From assembly GCA_964036045.1 (NCBI GenBank), contig OZ038382.1, positions 145,712,961-145,776,960 of the forward strand: DNA of 64,000 bases, given 5' to 3'. Every line of letters begins with the position of its first letter. The first letter of the stretch is position 1. The stretch comes from Eutreptiella sp. 'Long Island Sound 2002' (taxonomy: Eukaryota > Euglenozoa > Euglenophyceae > Eutreptiales > Eutreptiaceae). Positions 21,027-31,490 of this stretch are shown here, piece by piece. The notes under the pieces are model-generated. The model made no database searches. It was not told the DNA's origin and saw only the letters and a program-made list of their open reading frames with translations. A program made the translations under genes and the position numbers.

Positions 21027-21995
21027 TCAGTGCCAGGCCAGGCCAGATCGGTCTTTCCAGTACGCTGCCTCCTCCTGTCGGCAGGAGTCCATGAGTGTGG
21101 CCCACTCGTCAGGATGCTGCAAGAAGTGGTCCCGCACGGGCAATGCGTCCATATTCGACTGCAGCTGCTCGACGCTCACGGCGCCACTGAGGACCTGGGG
21201 TCGAAACGGCGCCGCCAGCACCAGACCCAACACCAGCGCATCCAGCGCCACGCCCATAGACGCCGCGGTGTTCCGCAGAGTGGGCGGCGGCGTGTGCCAG
21301 AGGCGGCCGTTGGCCATCCCTTCCTTCACGATGATGTCGAGCCCTGCCTCCTGTGCCCTTTGAAGTGCAGCCCCGGATGCCTGTGCCAAAGGGTTGTAGG
21401 TTGTCTGCACGCAGGAAAACAGGTCCCTGTGCTTGATCGCCAGGTCAATGGTTGTCGCTTGGTCAGGCCCGGTGGTGCTGAGGCCGATGCGGCATCCCGC
21501 CCTCTTCTTCAAATCCCGCAGCTCCTCCAGCACCTCGTCCGAGAAGGCGCCTGAGTCGGGTGTGGCGCTGTGGATCTGGTAAAGCGCAAGCTTCGGAAGA
21601 AGCGCCAGGCTTTCCACACTCTGACTTCGCAAATGCGACGCCGTGTGCTCCTTCACCTCATGTGGCTGGCCATTGCTGTCCTCCATGGTGACAGCCCAAT
21701 CCCCCGTGTATCTGTAGCCCCATTTGGAGCTGCACACCATCACGCCCTCGACCTCGGCGCCGCGGCTCCGCAACCACTTGCTCAGGAATTCCTCTGCCAC
21801 CCCGTAACTGCGTGCAGCATCCACATGCCGACCCCCTTGCGCATGGAACGCATCCAATACAGAAAAGGCCAGGTCCTGCATCTGTTGCTTTGTGCGGGCC
21901 GCGGCGCTGGGCAGATCGTCCTCTCGGCCAAGGTTGATGTATCCCGGTCGCCCGAGTGCAGCTAATCCGAGGGAAACGGAGTTGTCGAAAAGCAT
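21027..21995 (-). CDS. aldo/keto reductase, NAD(P)H-dependent
   Basis: A 322-residue protein from the ATG at 21993-21995, the usual AKR length. The frame continues upstream to 22154, but that extension translates a C18 tract as glycine and has no homology pattern, so I reject it. The barrel starts SLGLAALGRPGYINLG. The AKR catalytic tetrad is intact: Asp59 and Tyr64 (HVDAARSYGVAEEFL), Lys91 (SSKWGYRY) and His142 (LYQIHSATPDSG). The GIGLSTTG-like strand and the C-terminal SGAVSVEQLQSNM match the cofactor-binding region. Such enzymes reduce carbonyls or oxidise alcohols in the cytosol or plastid, and the substrate is not predictable. No introns are evident. Confidence 0.87.
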   Translation of the reverse strand: MLFDNSVSLGLAALGRPGYINLGREDDLPSAAARTKQQMQDLAFSVLDAFHAQGGRHVDAARSYGVAEEFLSKWLRSRGAEVEGVMVCSSKWGYRYTGDWAVTMEDSNGQPHEVKEHTASHLRSQSVESLALLPKLALYQIHSATPDSGAFSDEVLEELRDLKKRAGCRIGLSTTGPDQATTIDLAIKHRDLFSCVQTTYNPLAQASGAALQRAQEAGLDIIVKEGMANGRLWHTPPPTLRNTAASMGVALDALVLGLVLAAPFRPQVLSGAVSVEQLQSNMDALPVRDHFLQHPDEWATLMDSCRQEEAAYWKDRSGLAWH

Positions 21996-22067
21996 CCTCC
22001 GCAAAATGCCACGTGGGGACTCTAGACACAGGTCAGGGAAAAGAGCCAAGAAGAATCGAGCAAACGC

Positions 22068-22090
22068 AGCCCCCCCCCCCCCCCCCCCAA
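22068..22090. repeat. C18 homopolymer upstream of the AKR gene
   Basis: A run of about 18 C lies 75-95 bp upstream of the chosen AKR start, in the probable promoter or 5' UTR. Confidence 0.85.
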
Positions 22091-22099
22091 AGAATTGAT

Positions 22100-22572
22100 G
22101 TGGGATGTGGCTGTGGTAGGTTGCTGGGACACGCGCAATCAGCACACAGGACAAAGACGGAACTCGTTAAATGAGTGCCGCTACCCAAGGGAACGACCTC
22201 CCACATCTAATGTAGTGGAGCGCACCCTCTGAACTTCATGGTTTGGGCATCAGTGAATATGAAACCTGTCTGCACTGGCAGGGGAGTGGACTCCACGTGT
22301 GCAGTAGCCGCACTTGTGACCAGTGGGACAGACATTCCACTCTCACCCACAATTTTTTTTGCCTCCACCTCACTAGCCCCTCAGTTCCTCAGTTCCTCAG
22401 TTCCCCTTACCCCACATTCCCCCAGAACCCAAACTCAGGACAGCATTGAAAGCATTTGGTGCAAAACTCACACTAACGTGTAGTCCAAGCGAAGAGACGC
22501 CAAGTGGCTTTGTAACCCCATAGTGCCATGCTGTATCGGAGTCTCTGAAGCAAAGAGGTATAGCATCTGAAA
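22100..22572. other. upstream region of AKR gene, no gene recognised
   Basis: Contains a triple CCTCAGTT repeat at about 22379-22402. I see no promoter motif I can defend. Confidence 0.4.
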
Positions 22573-23640
22573 TAGACCATATCTTGGGCTACGTGGCTCA
22601 AAACACGATTTCGAGCGCACCTAATCCACACGCAACCACCCTTTTTTGGTGGTTTCCACCCCTCAAAATTGCCCTAACCGACGCCTAGACCCCCGTACCT
22701 AGGCCCATTGGGCCACGGCAAGCTGCAAGAGGTAGCCCAAAGAGGTGGGTGCCAAAATGGTCAACAAGGTCCACCGGGTGCAAAAAAAAGACTTTTTCCA
22801 AAAATGATCTTGGACCACATGAAATGCGAAAACAAGTGTTTTTTGGCGCATTTTGAGCTCGTGGTGGCCCGTTTTGGTCCTCCTAGAAAGCCAAAATGCC
22901 TTGAAAATGGGCTATTTTGGGACAAAAAAAGGGTCAAAAATGTGTCAATAATGGGTTTTTCCAAAAATGATCCTAGACCATTTGGGGTGCCTAAACAAGT
23001 GAAATGAGCCCATTTTGAGCCCACTGCAAGCCATTTTCGCCCCTCCAAAGCCACAAAATGCATTGAAAATGGGTTGTTTTCAACAAAAAATGAGTCAAAA
23101 ATGGGTCAAAAATGGCTCAAAAGTGTGTTTTTCCAAAAATGATCCTACACCATTTGAGGTGCACAAACAAGTGGAATGAGCCCTTTTTGAACCCATTGCA
23201 AGCCATTTTGGCCACTCCAAAGTCAGAAAATGCCTTGAAAAAAGGGCTGTTTTGGGACGACAAATCAATCAACAATGGATCAAAATGTGTTTTTCCAAAG
23301 ATACCTTTGGACTATTTGGGGTGCACAAACAAGTGGAATGATTCCATTTGGAGCCCATCCTGAGCAATTTTGGCCCTTCTCAAGGCTGAAAGGGCCTTGA
23401 AAACGGGCCACTTTGGGACCACAAATGGCTCAAAAACGGGTCAAAACCATGGTTTTCCAAACATGATCCCAGTCCACTTGTGGTGCCCAAACGGATGAAT
23501 ACAGCTCATTTTGAGCCCCATTTGAGCCGCTCTTGTCCACTTTCCAGTGCGTACCTCATTTGTCGTTAAAGTCTCCTAGACAATGTTCCTTCCCCCACCA
23601 GCTCGGTCCCAATATTCAATCCTGGTTAGGGCCAGGGTTA
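22573..23640 (+). repeat. diverged copy of the 1.18-kb satellite unit with expanded sub-repeats
   Basis: From AGACCATATCTTGGGCTACG it follows the second half of the array unit through GCCTAGACCCCCGTACCTAGGC and GGCAAGCTGCAAG. The segment TTTTTCCAAAAATGATCCTA...AATGGGTCAAAAATGG is then repeated four to five times (starts near 22795, 22967, 23131, 23293, 23453; period ~165 bp) instead of once or twice. It ends with the same CCCCCACCAGCTCGGTCCCAATATTCA and a TTAGGG-like tract. Confidence 0.8.
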
Positions 23641-23830
23641 GGGCTAGGGGTAGGGGTAGGTGTAGCACACGGCTTAGGGTTGGAGTGGGCGTTAGGGTCA
23701 GGGTTGGGTTTAAGGATAGTGTTGGGGTGCAGATTGGACAAAAATTTCCTTCGGGCGCCTTTGGTGCCCGTGGAGCATCAGGTGCCTTTGGCGCCCATGC
23801 ACTCCTGAGGGCGGCACTTTTGACAACTAG
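23641..23830 (+). repeat. TTAGGG-like tract plus repeat shared with 57.3-57.5 kb
   Basis: Degenerate GTTAGGGY repeats are followed by GGTTTAAGGATAGTGTTGGGGT and TTTCCTTCGGGCGCC. The same order occurs at about 57310-57500, right of the other single copy, so this flank travels with the unit. Confidence 0.7.
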
Positions 23831-23932
23831 CTGTTGGCCGGAGGCCCCCTAGGGGGGAGGGGTTAGTTGGCGTCCTAGGACCCGTGGAGTCGCCCCCCCC
23901 CCCCCGTGCTTGTACCCCCACCGCACTTGTCC

Positions 23933-24551
23933 TACCCCCCCCCCCCTTTGTAATAGCTACGCCAAAGTACGGAATTAATACGGTCCCTACGCCTACTATA
24001 GCTATTACAAGGGCGTGGCTTGCGCACGACACATACAACTACCGACATACACGTGACAGAATGCATGGTATGAGTGCACCTCCGGCTCCGGGGATGGGGA
24101 CAGTGATCGGATGAAGAACTCAATTTTTGAAGGGGGGGCACAGGGGTGTGTGACCACCTGCCCACCCTTCATGTACTCCAACACCGCAAACAGATCCCCC
24201 TTCTCTGATGGCCCCTTCATTGTGGCATCCACACGCTCACGGCTGGAACGTGTGAAAATCACTGGACGCCCAGGTTGAAAAAGAGAAGATTGCATGGTGA
24301 GCTGGTGCAACAAAGGGGGATATAGTACACAAATATCCCCCAAATCAGAGCTATGTGGGTTGAAGTGGGCAAACACTCACAACAAATGTGTCCATGACCC
24401 TAGGTAGCTGGCAAATTTGTCACCAAACCCATGTGTTATGCGGCTGCACTACATTTGTACCGAATTACAATTAGGTACCAAATTAATACAGTCCCTACGC
24501 CTACTGTAGCTATTACAAGGGCGTAGCTATTACAAAGGGGGGGGGGGGGTA
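23933..24551. mobile_element. TA-flanked MITE with poly-C/poly-G termini, ~617 bp
   Basis: Left end C12 followed by TTTGTAATAGCTACGCC (23935-23963) is matched exactly, apart from run length, by GGCGTAGCTATTACAAA followed by G13 (24520-24549). TA flanks both sides (23933-23934 and 24550-24551). TCCCTACGCCTACTRTAGCT also recurs directly just inside both ends (23985 and 24492). No transposase frame. Confidence 0.78.
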
Positions 24552-27500
24552 ACATGGGCTTGTCCAAACGGCGACCCCGTGTTTCGAAACTTTTGGGCTT
24601 TTTTTTTTATCATCGTGTTTGCACTTCCAATCCAATAGAGAATGTTGTTTGTAGCTTTGTGCAGGCTGCAGGAAGGGTCAGCACAGGTGTCAAAGTGTTG
24701 GTGTAGCAATTTCATGTGCTCTTGCGTTCCGGGGTGAATGCTGGCTTGTTGGATACCCTTTTGTAGTCATTCGTGTCTCCAACATGTCTTCCATCGGACG
24801 TGCCACACGGTAACATGGGTTGGCCCAAACACAGCAACCCCCCCCCCCCCCACACACACACACAGATGACAGTCCAATCGCTACACCCAGTTTATGGCAA
24901 ATTACAGGCAGGTGCTGGGCAGCTGCTGACCAAAGCTATGGACAGGACACGGGCAGGCACTGGACGGGTGTTTTGTAGGATTCTCAGACATGGTCAGGGC
25001 AGAGTGTTCGTGAATCGTGAGCAAAACCATTGCGGAGTAAGTTTTTTTGATACCATCCATCAGGAGTTCCAGAGGGTGCGGACACTGCGATGCACATGTC
25101 CGTAAATCCAGTGTTTTGTGCAACCATTTGTACCCCCATTCCCTTGCACAACAAACAGTAGCGTTTCGCACAGGGTGTCATCAGACAGCATTTGCAAGGG
25201 GCGCCGTTTTACCAGGGGGTGGTCGTCGCACACTGCGGTCATTGTGCAAAGGGGGGGGGGGGATGATATGTTGGAAATTGTACAGCGAGGGGGTCTGCCA
25301 AGCCCCGTGTGCACACTCTCGAAAACGATGCATGGCTTCGTGTTTCTTTCTGCACAGACGTGGATGACTATGAGGAGCACGATACTCTGCTCAAGAGCTG
25401 CTACTCGTCGCAGGATGTTCAAAACCAGAACCCACAAATGGTACAAACTAATACGACACCACACTTCAGGGGTCACAGGTTAGCGCTGTCTTGTTGCCAC
25501 GGGATGTACATGGCTTCTAAGCCAACGAAAGGGCTGCATACAATCCGAACTGCACAGCCGGCACTGGTTGTGCTCAGGGCGGGAGTAAAAAGAGCATGCG
25601 GACAGGCACTTTGGGAGGTTGGAAATGCGGTTTGGTTTACGGAGACGGCGAAAAGGCAATGGGACACGGGTGACAATCAGATTGCGGTCGGGTCAATGAG
25701 GGGCCGTCTGCCTGGCCCGGCGCGGACCAAAGTCCTAGTGATCACCTACACCAGGTGACTGCCCCCCGTGACCGACTGAGTGCATGTCCCAACTTGGCTT
25801 CGCGCATGTGAGCCGCATAATTCACGATTTGGGGGGCATTTCCTGAAAACTCAGAGGCGAAGCCACAGTTGCTACCGCCCCAAGCATCAGGCAGGCACCC
25901 TTAATGCTGCTGTGGGAGCGGCTGCACCGCGGCACCAGGAGGAGGAATGCTGCGGCCTCGACTCCAGTCGGATCGAGATTTGCCATCTTCATGCTTCTAA
26001 TTCGCGATACTGGCGCATTGTCGCAATTGGGGAGATCACTTTCCGCCCATTCCAGCAGCACATTTGTGGTTTCACCGCCGCCGCTCCGCTTTTTGTCCTA
26101 CGTACTCTGCAATCCACTTGAAGCTGAGGCCGAGCAGCCTGTCTATGGCAGTACGCCGGCACGCTTGAGCAGCACAAAGAGACAGAGAGCAGAGTGGTCT
26201 GTGTCATGGAGGACCAGCAGGGAGGACACTCAATTGCTTCAAGTAAATTGGCGACGACATGCACCAATGGCGCTGGAGGCGGAATTTGTTTCAAAACAGG
26301 GGCTTGGCAGACTGGCCGTGTGGCATGCTTCCCACAACAAGTCTGCCCATCCCTCTCCTTGGGTGTCTTGGGGGTTGACACACGACGTTGTTTGTCAACC
26401 AACAACTGAAAGTGGGGGGGGGGGGTCAGCAGGGCACTGGGGTATTTTGTGTGTCCCTGAGGCATTTCCTTCAGGTCAGCACAAGGCATAGGCTTCGAGA
26501 TATGGCTGGGAACACGGTTGGAGACACAACCAAGCGGCAGTGACAGGACACTCAGATTAGTTCGGGCAATGCTGGCGTGCACATCGCAGGAGGCAGATGG
26601 TTTGCAGATGCAATAATTCGGGGTGCCTGATGTGTTCACGGCACGGCACGACACCGCACTGCACTGTACAGCACAGCACTACAGGCTGCACAGTGCCCAG
26701 GAAGAAAATCATTAGAGAACAGAAAAGAGTCAGTGTCTTGAGCAGAGAGTGGGTTCAGAAAGATGACGCTTGGTTTGAAGTTCGCGCTGTGCAATGAACC
26801 CATGGCTGGCGGATGGGCGGGGCTTCACATGGAGAGGAGGCTTGTGGGGGGTTAGGTGGGTCGAGGCGGAGGCAGTTGGAGGCCGTTACTGGGAGGTGTC
26901 TGCTGGCAGGCTGTTGGCCAGGCAGGGGTCGCACAGTCCACAGGGGTCGCCGGATTCGGGCTTGCTCAGCCGACGCCTGCACCGACACAAATCACGGCAC
27001 GTCACCCCGGGATTTGAAAATTGTGAGGTCGTTTCATGCCCACACTGTGGCCCGTGTCCACCTGCTCAGGCTCTGCTGCCCCCAGGGCCCATGGAACGCC
27101 TCGGGGGCAATGGTGAGGTGAGGTCAGCTGCTGCGCCTTCCTGTGGCCGGCAGTGCACCCAGAAACTGCTGTCCATCCCCGAACCACCAGTTTGGCAGGA
27201 GGAAGGAAACAAAGAGGCCAGGGACGTACGCATGCCCACCTCACTAACGTCGGTTGACGCTCGAGGGACACCTGTCAGGGTCATGATGGGGCGGGGAGTG
27301 ACTGGGGAAATATGATGGGACCTGGGGTCAAGGAGAGGAAGTGTATCAAACGGTCATGCAAAGCAGTTACTGGCCGTTGGAAAAGCAGAATCTGGCAGAT
27401 GCTGGCAGTTAGCAATCGGTTGGCAGGCACTTGGGGCCCGGTGGGAGCAGTTCCAGCAGAATGCACAATTGCTCCTGAAGGCGGAGGGGTGCTGGTGCAA

Positions 27501-29050
27501 AAAACCCCCGTTTCTGGTCTGGCCTCTGGCGTGGCCATGCGTTGAGGCAGAGAGCAAATGGGAGGTTGGGGCATGGGGCCATACTGAGGCAAAGGTGATG
27601 CAACGCCAAAAAATTGCGCAACGCCGAAACAACATGGCCCGGTCTGCGTCCGCGAACCCACGGCTTGGGACTGAGGAGGGTCTGTACAATGGCAGTCGTA
27701 TCGAGTTGCCGTGTGACACAGTGGCACAAGGCCAACGTGTCACTGCCGCCTGGCGGGAGCACCCGTGCCAATTGGATCCACCGCCACATCACACCCATGA
27801 ACCATCGCCAGTGTGATCCTGTTCGCCACTCGCGACACATGAGGTCGCCAGGACCCCCAAAGCATCCGACGTGTTGCTGATGACGTCCCGCACAACTGGC
27901 GCAGACCCGATGGACCACCTGTATTTGGTGTGACGCAGCATGACACACACACACACTCACACACTTGTGCAGGAACCAAACGATAAGACCACTGTTGCTT
28001 AGCACGAGCACTGCGGATCGGATGGCACCCAGAACACTTCGTAAGGCCATTGAGCAATCAAAATAGCACAAAGCAGGGCAAAGCATTGAAGCTGTCATGA
28101 AGTCATAAGGCTAGGCGCCTTTCTGCAGTGATACGGGGAGCAGGACACGGGAATGTTTGGAATCATCCGTGAGGAGTCACAAGCAAAGTATCTAGCACCC
28201 TGTCCGTGTATCACTGACCTGGGAGGGGAGGAGAATGACACTGGATGTCGCATTAGTCCTGTTGAACCCTGTTGATGCTTCGCGCGCAAGTCCTTGGGGG
28301 GGGGGGGGTTGGTATTCATTCACACAGGTACAAGAGGGATGGCAAGATAGCGACAGGCCACGAGACCAGCGTAACCGCTGGCTCACACACACACACACAC
28401 ACGCAAGGTCGCCGTTGCTAGGCAACCCTACAGGCAAGCATCACTCTGTGGCAGCATTGCATGGTGACAGTGCGGAGGGGCACACCGGGAGTCGGATGTG
28501 CTCTTGAAGTGTAGGGAAATCTGAGCACCAGGCCCCCGGTACGGCGCCGGGCCGAAGGTCTGTGGGGAGGGACCAGCTACTATAGTCGTTGCCCCTCCAT
28601 ATCGCGTGTTTTTTGAGCCACTATAGGCACTGGGATACCGCGCAGCAGCGGGGAAGGGGGAGGCGGGGCGCAATGTAATACATGAATCGCACTGCGCTGT
28701 TGAAGGCCTGGGGTCCAGTTGATAAACCCCTGGCCACAGCCGAATGTGTGGCGCGGAGAACCGCGCGCAGGGGGTATCCGGATAACACGGCCACTTGCAT
28801 CCACGCCGCAACTGTGAGGAGTTCTCCCGCCCATGTCTGGCACCAGCGTCGGCTGTTACTGAGCACGCCTATCAATAAGCAGGGGAGGTAGGAGGGGTAA
28901 GAGAGGTTGCAGGACAACAGGGGAGGCCCCAGTTTTAGCCCCCATACAGAGTCTAGGGCGCTTGGGTGGGTGTAGGCGGACCCTTTTCCATTGCGACCTC
29001 GCACCAGGCAGAAGCCCACTGCCTGACTGTACGTGTTGTGGCACTTGAAC
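24552..29050. other. gene-poor tract with overlapping meaningless frames
   Basis: TAACATGGGYTKGYCCAAAC followed by CC-rich sequence is repeated at 24551 and 24811. C or G runs of 10 or more occur at about 24838, 25250, 26416 and 28297, and CA microsatellites at 24850, 27944 and 28384. Many frames of 80-230 codons overlap on all strands from 25.0 to 28.5 kb without domain motifs. I call no gene here. Confidence 0.4.
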
Positions 29051-29640
29051 CTAGGCGTCGGAATCAGACGTACAGCAATCGCACAGGACTGTCAGACCCC
29101 AAGCTTGCTGTAGGATGCCTCTCACTGCGTGCACGAGGGCTGTTTCTGGGGAGTCGGGGTATGTGGAGGCAATGAGGATATTGTCTCTGAATTGTTGGAG
29201 CGACACTTTGCCACGTGCATTTTCCCAATAGATGAAACCCTGTTCTGCAATTTTCAGAGTCCCTAGCTGGCGGAACAGGTGTCTGTGTGTACTGTCTGTA
29301 TATGTATATACTGACCACAAACTGTGTAGGTTTGCGGACTGGGCGGAGAATGACCCTCCCATTGGAATGCAGTCCTGTCTGGTCCACAGTTTTCCTGCAC
29401 TAATGATGTATGTGTTGTTGGACATTTCCCACTCCACTGTTTTGACGAGACCCTCGTGTGTGATGTACCAAAAATTTGTAGAATTCCCCCGCCCCGCTCT
29501 GTCCAAGCGTTTGCATTTTTTATGGAGAGACCATGTTGTTTCTTCCATCCTCCATCCACACACACACACATCCGTACATGGCTTGTTAGGGCCCATCCAC
29601 GTCCAAGGCAGGCTTCGTTTATAAGGGGCTGGGGGGTTTT
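29051..29640 (-). pseudogene. reverse-transcriptase-like ORF (motifs B and C), element remnant
   Basis: The C-terminal half of a 327-codon minus frame reads like a polymerase palm: IPMGGSFSAQSANLHSLW at about 29368-29315 resembles RT motif B (G-x-P-x-G-S-x-x-S-x-x-x-A-N-L), and QQFRDNILIASTYPDS at about 29197-29150 resembles motif C, with FRDN where RTs have YxDD. The second Asp is therefore Asn. TWSLHKKCKRLDRAGRG and FWYITHEGLVKTVEWEM precede it. The first 150 codons (29.64-30.03 kb) are low-complexity and overlap a foldback element, so the real 5' end lies elsewhere. It may be an RT lineage with an unusual motif C or a decayed copy. Confidence 0.42.
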
Positions 29641-30421
29641 GGGATTTTGAGGCACCCACCCATCCAAGACCAAGCCACCCACCCAGACCCCCCCGACCCT
29701 TGTAAACATTTGAGGGGGGGGGGGGGGGATTGAGGCGCTCTCCCGGGGCGGAACGGCTCCCCAGCCCCACCTGAGGTGATGCTACCACTGCTGCCGAAGC
29801 ACATGGTCCCGCCTTTTTTGGAGGTGTACTTTTCTGATTTTTTTCTGGGTTTTCTGCTTTTTCTGTTGTTTTTTTTTTCGAGTCGTTTTCTGCTGGGGCT
29901 CCCTGGGCTTGGGCTTGGGGAAGGCACAGCCACAGCCACAGCCACATCCACAGCGGTACTTCCCAGGCTGCTGAATAGCAAAACAAAATCAAACAATGAG
30001 GTCTGCAGATACACCGGTCTGCAGGTACACACAAAGCGACCCCAATGGCATGACAAAATGGCTGTCACTGCAGCTCCCAACCTTGCAAAAAAAGCGGAGC
30101 TCAAAAAAGTTTCCCTGGCCAGGAATCAAACCACAGACCTCTAAGTTATTAGGATACGACTGCATTACTGTTCTACTACAGTCTAAATCTGTTGCACATA
30201 CTTCCCATTCAGGTGATTCCCCACGTTTTAAATCGAAAAAAAGGCGCCATCAGCCTGCACAGTAACATTAAACAGGGGGGTCCTAGACTACAGACCCACT
30301 CACCCAAAGTACGATTCTAAGAGGGGGGGGGGGGGCACCCCAGACCCACCCACCCAGGCTGGGGCACCCACCCAGACCCCAGTTAACTTAATTCCTTATA
30401 AATGAAGCCTGGTCCAAGGCA
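29599..30421. mobile_element. candidate foldback insertion between two halves of a minus-strand element
   Basis: TCCAAGGCAGGCTTCGTTTATAAGG at 29601-29625 is inverted at about 30396-30421 (CCTTATAAATGAAGCCTGGTCC). G-runs of about 15 and 12 (29714 and 30322) and CACCCACCCAGACCC blocks lie just inside each end. It separates the RT-like frame on its left from coding-like minus-strand frames on its right. It could be an insertion or a transposon-derived intron. Confidence 0.45.
30100..30188 (-). other. degenerate tRNA-like sequence
   Basis: The minus strand reads GTAGTAGAACAGTAATGCAG, an A/T-rich anticodon-like arm, then GTGGTTTGATTCCTGGCC, close to a B box (GGTTCGANTCC). The T and anticodon stems do not pair well, so it is a pseudo-tRNA or SINE head rather than a functional tRNA. 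Confidence 0.35.
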
Positions 30422-30429
30422 GTCACTGA

Positions 30430-31490
30430 AGCACCTTTGGTGCATGGGCGCGGCTCAAGCAGGACTTGGGGGGCTGGCGGGGCTTGCGGGAAGTGTCAGG
30501 GTCCGCGTCACATTCGAGGCCCGGGTGCTCTGCAGAGGACTCAACTGAGGGCTTGCAGGTGTGGACTCCATGGCCTTGATCTTCGTGTTCAAGTAAATGG
30601 AGATCTCAGACCAGACGGACTTTGTTTGGGAATCCGGCGGCAGAATGGCAATGGCATTCTCAGTAATCCACAGGAAAAGTTCCCAAGCCTGCAGGTGGAT
30701 GAAATCAGGAGTCAAGGTGCAGACGTTTGGCCAGGTCATCCACCAGGACCTAAGGCAGGCCAACATACACATGCGGTGCAACCACAACCGCATGACGAAT
30801 GGCGTGGACAGAGCCTCCAGGAGACTGACCCTATTTGACAAAGCCATCCAGAGGCAAACAGCCGCAGCGCGTTGTTGTCCTGCGTCTGGCAGCCTCGACG
30901 GTGCACTCACCCAAAGTAGACGAGACCCCAAACCCCCCGATCCACACCAAAGCACGGCTGCCAGCCATCATCCAGCGCGGGGAGAATACCATTTGCTGAA
31001 TGTCAAACGGAAAACTTTGCTGACGCCCTTGTACGCACACGAAAGCGCAAAAAAATTCCGTGCCAATAATCACCAGTTGCCAGTCCTGCAGAAAAATGCT
31101 CATCTGGCATCCTGAGGCCCCAGCTTCAACTCCCAGTGCAAGATGTTTTACAGCCTTCTCACCAGCGATACATTGGAACAGGAGTGGGGCACGGGCATCG
31201 GGGGAGGTTTGGAAGGTGCTTGGAGGGAATGGGCAACGCACATTGCAGCAGCTACTGTCAGTTACAAACGCAACAGGGCAAGAATTGACCTGACGGCGAT
31301 TCCCTTGGAAATCCGCCAGCCACCTTTGCCACTTTTCCCTCGTCTTCTGCTTGGCCGCCTCCATCCGCTTGATCCAGGGGTCCGTTCCCCAAGACGCTGG
31401 GGTCTGCAGTTTGGACTGCATCTCCGGGGGCAGCGTGCTTGGCTTCGAGGGCTTCTGGGTGGACGCTACAGAGATGCAATGGGGCATTGC
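30430..31490 (-). pseudogene. coding-like remnant upstream of the RT-like ORF
   Basis: Minus frames read protein-like in two places: about 31435-31300 (PPEMQSKLQTPASWGTDPWI followed by KRMEAAKQKTREKWQRWLAD) and about 30840-30520 (EALSTPFVMRLWLHRMCMLA and later ELFLWITENAIAILPPDSQT). They lie upstream of, and in the same direction as, the RT-like frame and may be its N-terminal regions. Frame changes separate them. No domain recognised. Confidence 0.3.

Noticed and set aside
21996-22154. N-terminal extension of the aldo/keto reductase
   Set aside because: It translates a C18 run and has no AKR character. The internal ATG gives the normal family length.
23625-23720. Telomere or chromosome end
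   Set aside because: TTAGGG-like tracts here and at the array junctions are short, degenerate and internal, with unique DNA on both sides.
25000-28840. Overlapping frames of 90-230 codons as genes
   Set aside because: Several frames are open at once on both strands, with no motifs and uneven composition. This is expected in GC-richer DNA with few stops.
29641-30034. First 130 codons of the RT-like frame as a signal peptide plus Lys-rich domain
   Set aside because: They coincide with the foldback element, G/C runs and a CACAGC microsatellite, so the frame is fortuitously open.
30100-30188. Functional tRNA gene
   Set aside because: The T and anticodon stems do not pair and no 7-base anticodon loop can be drawn.
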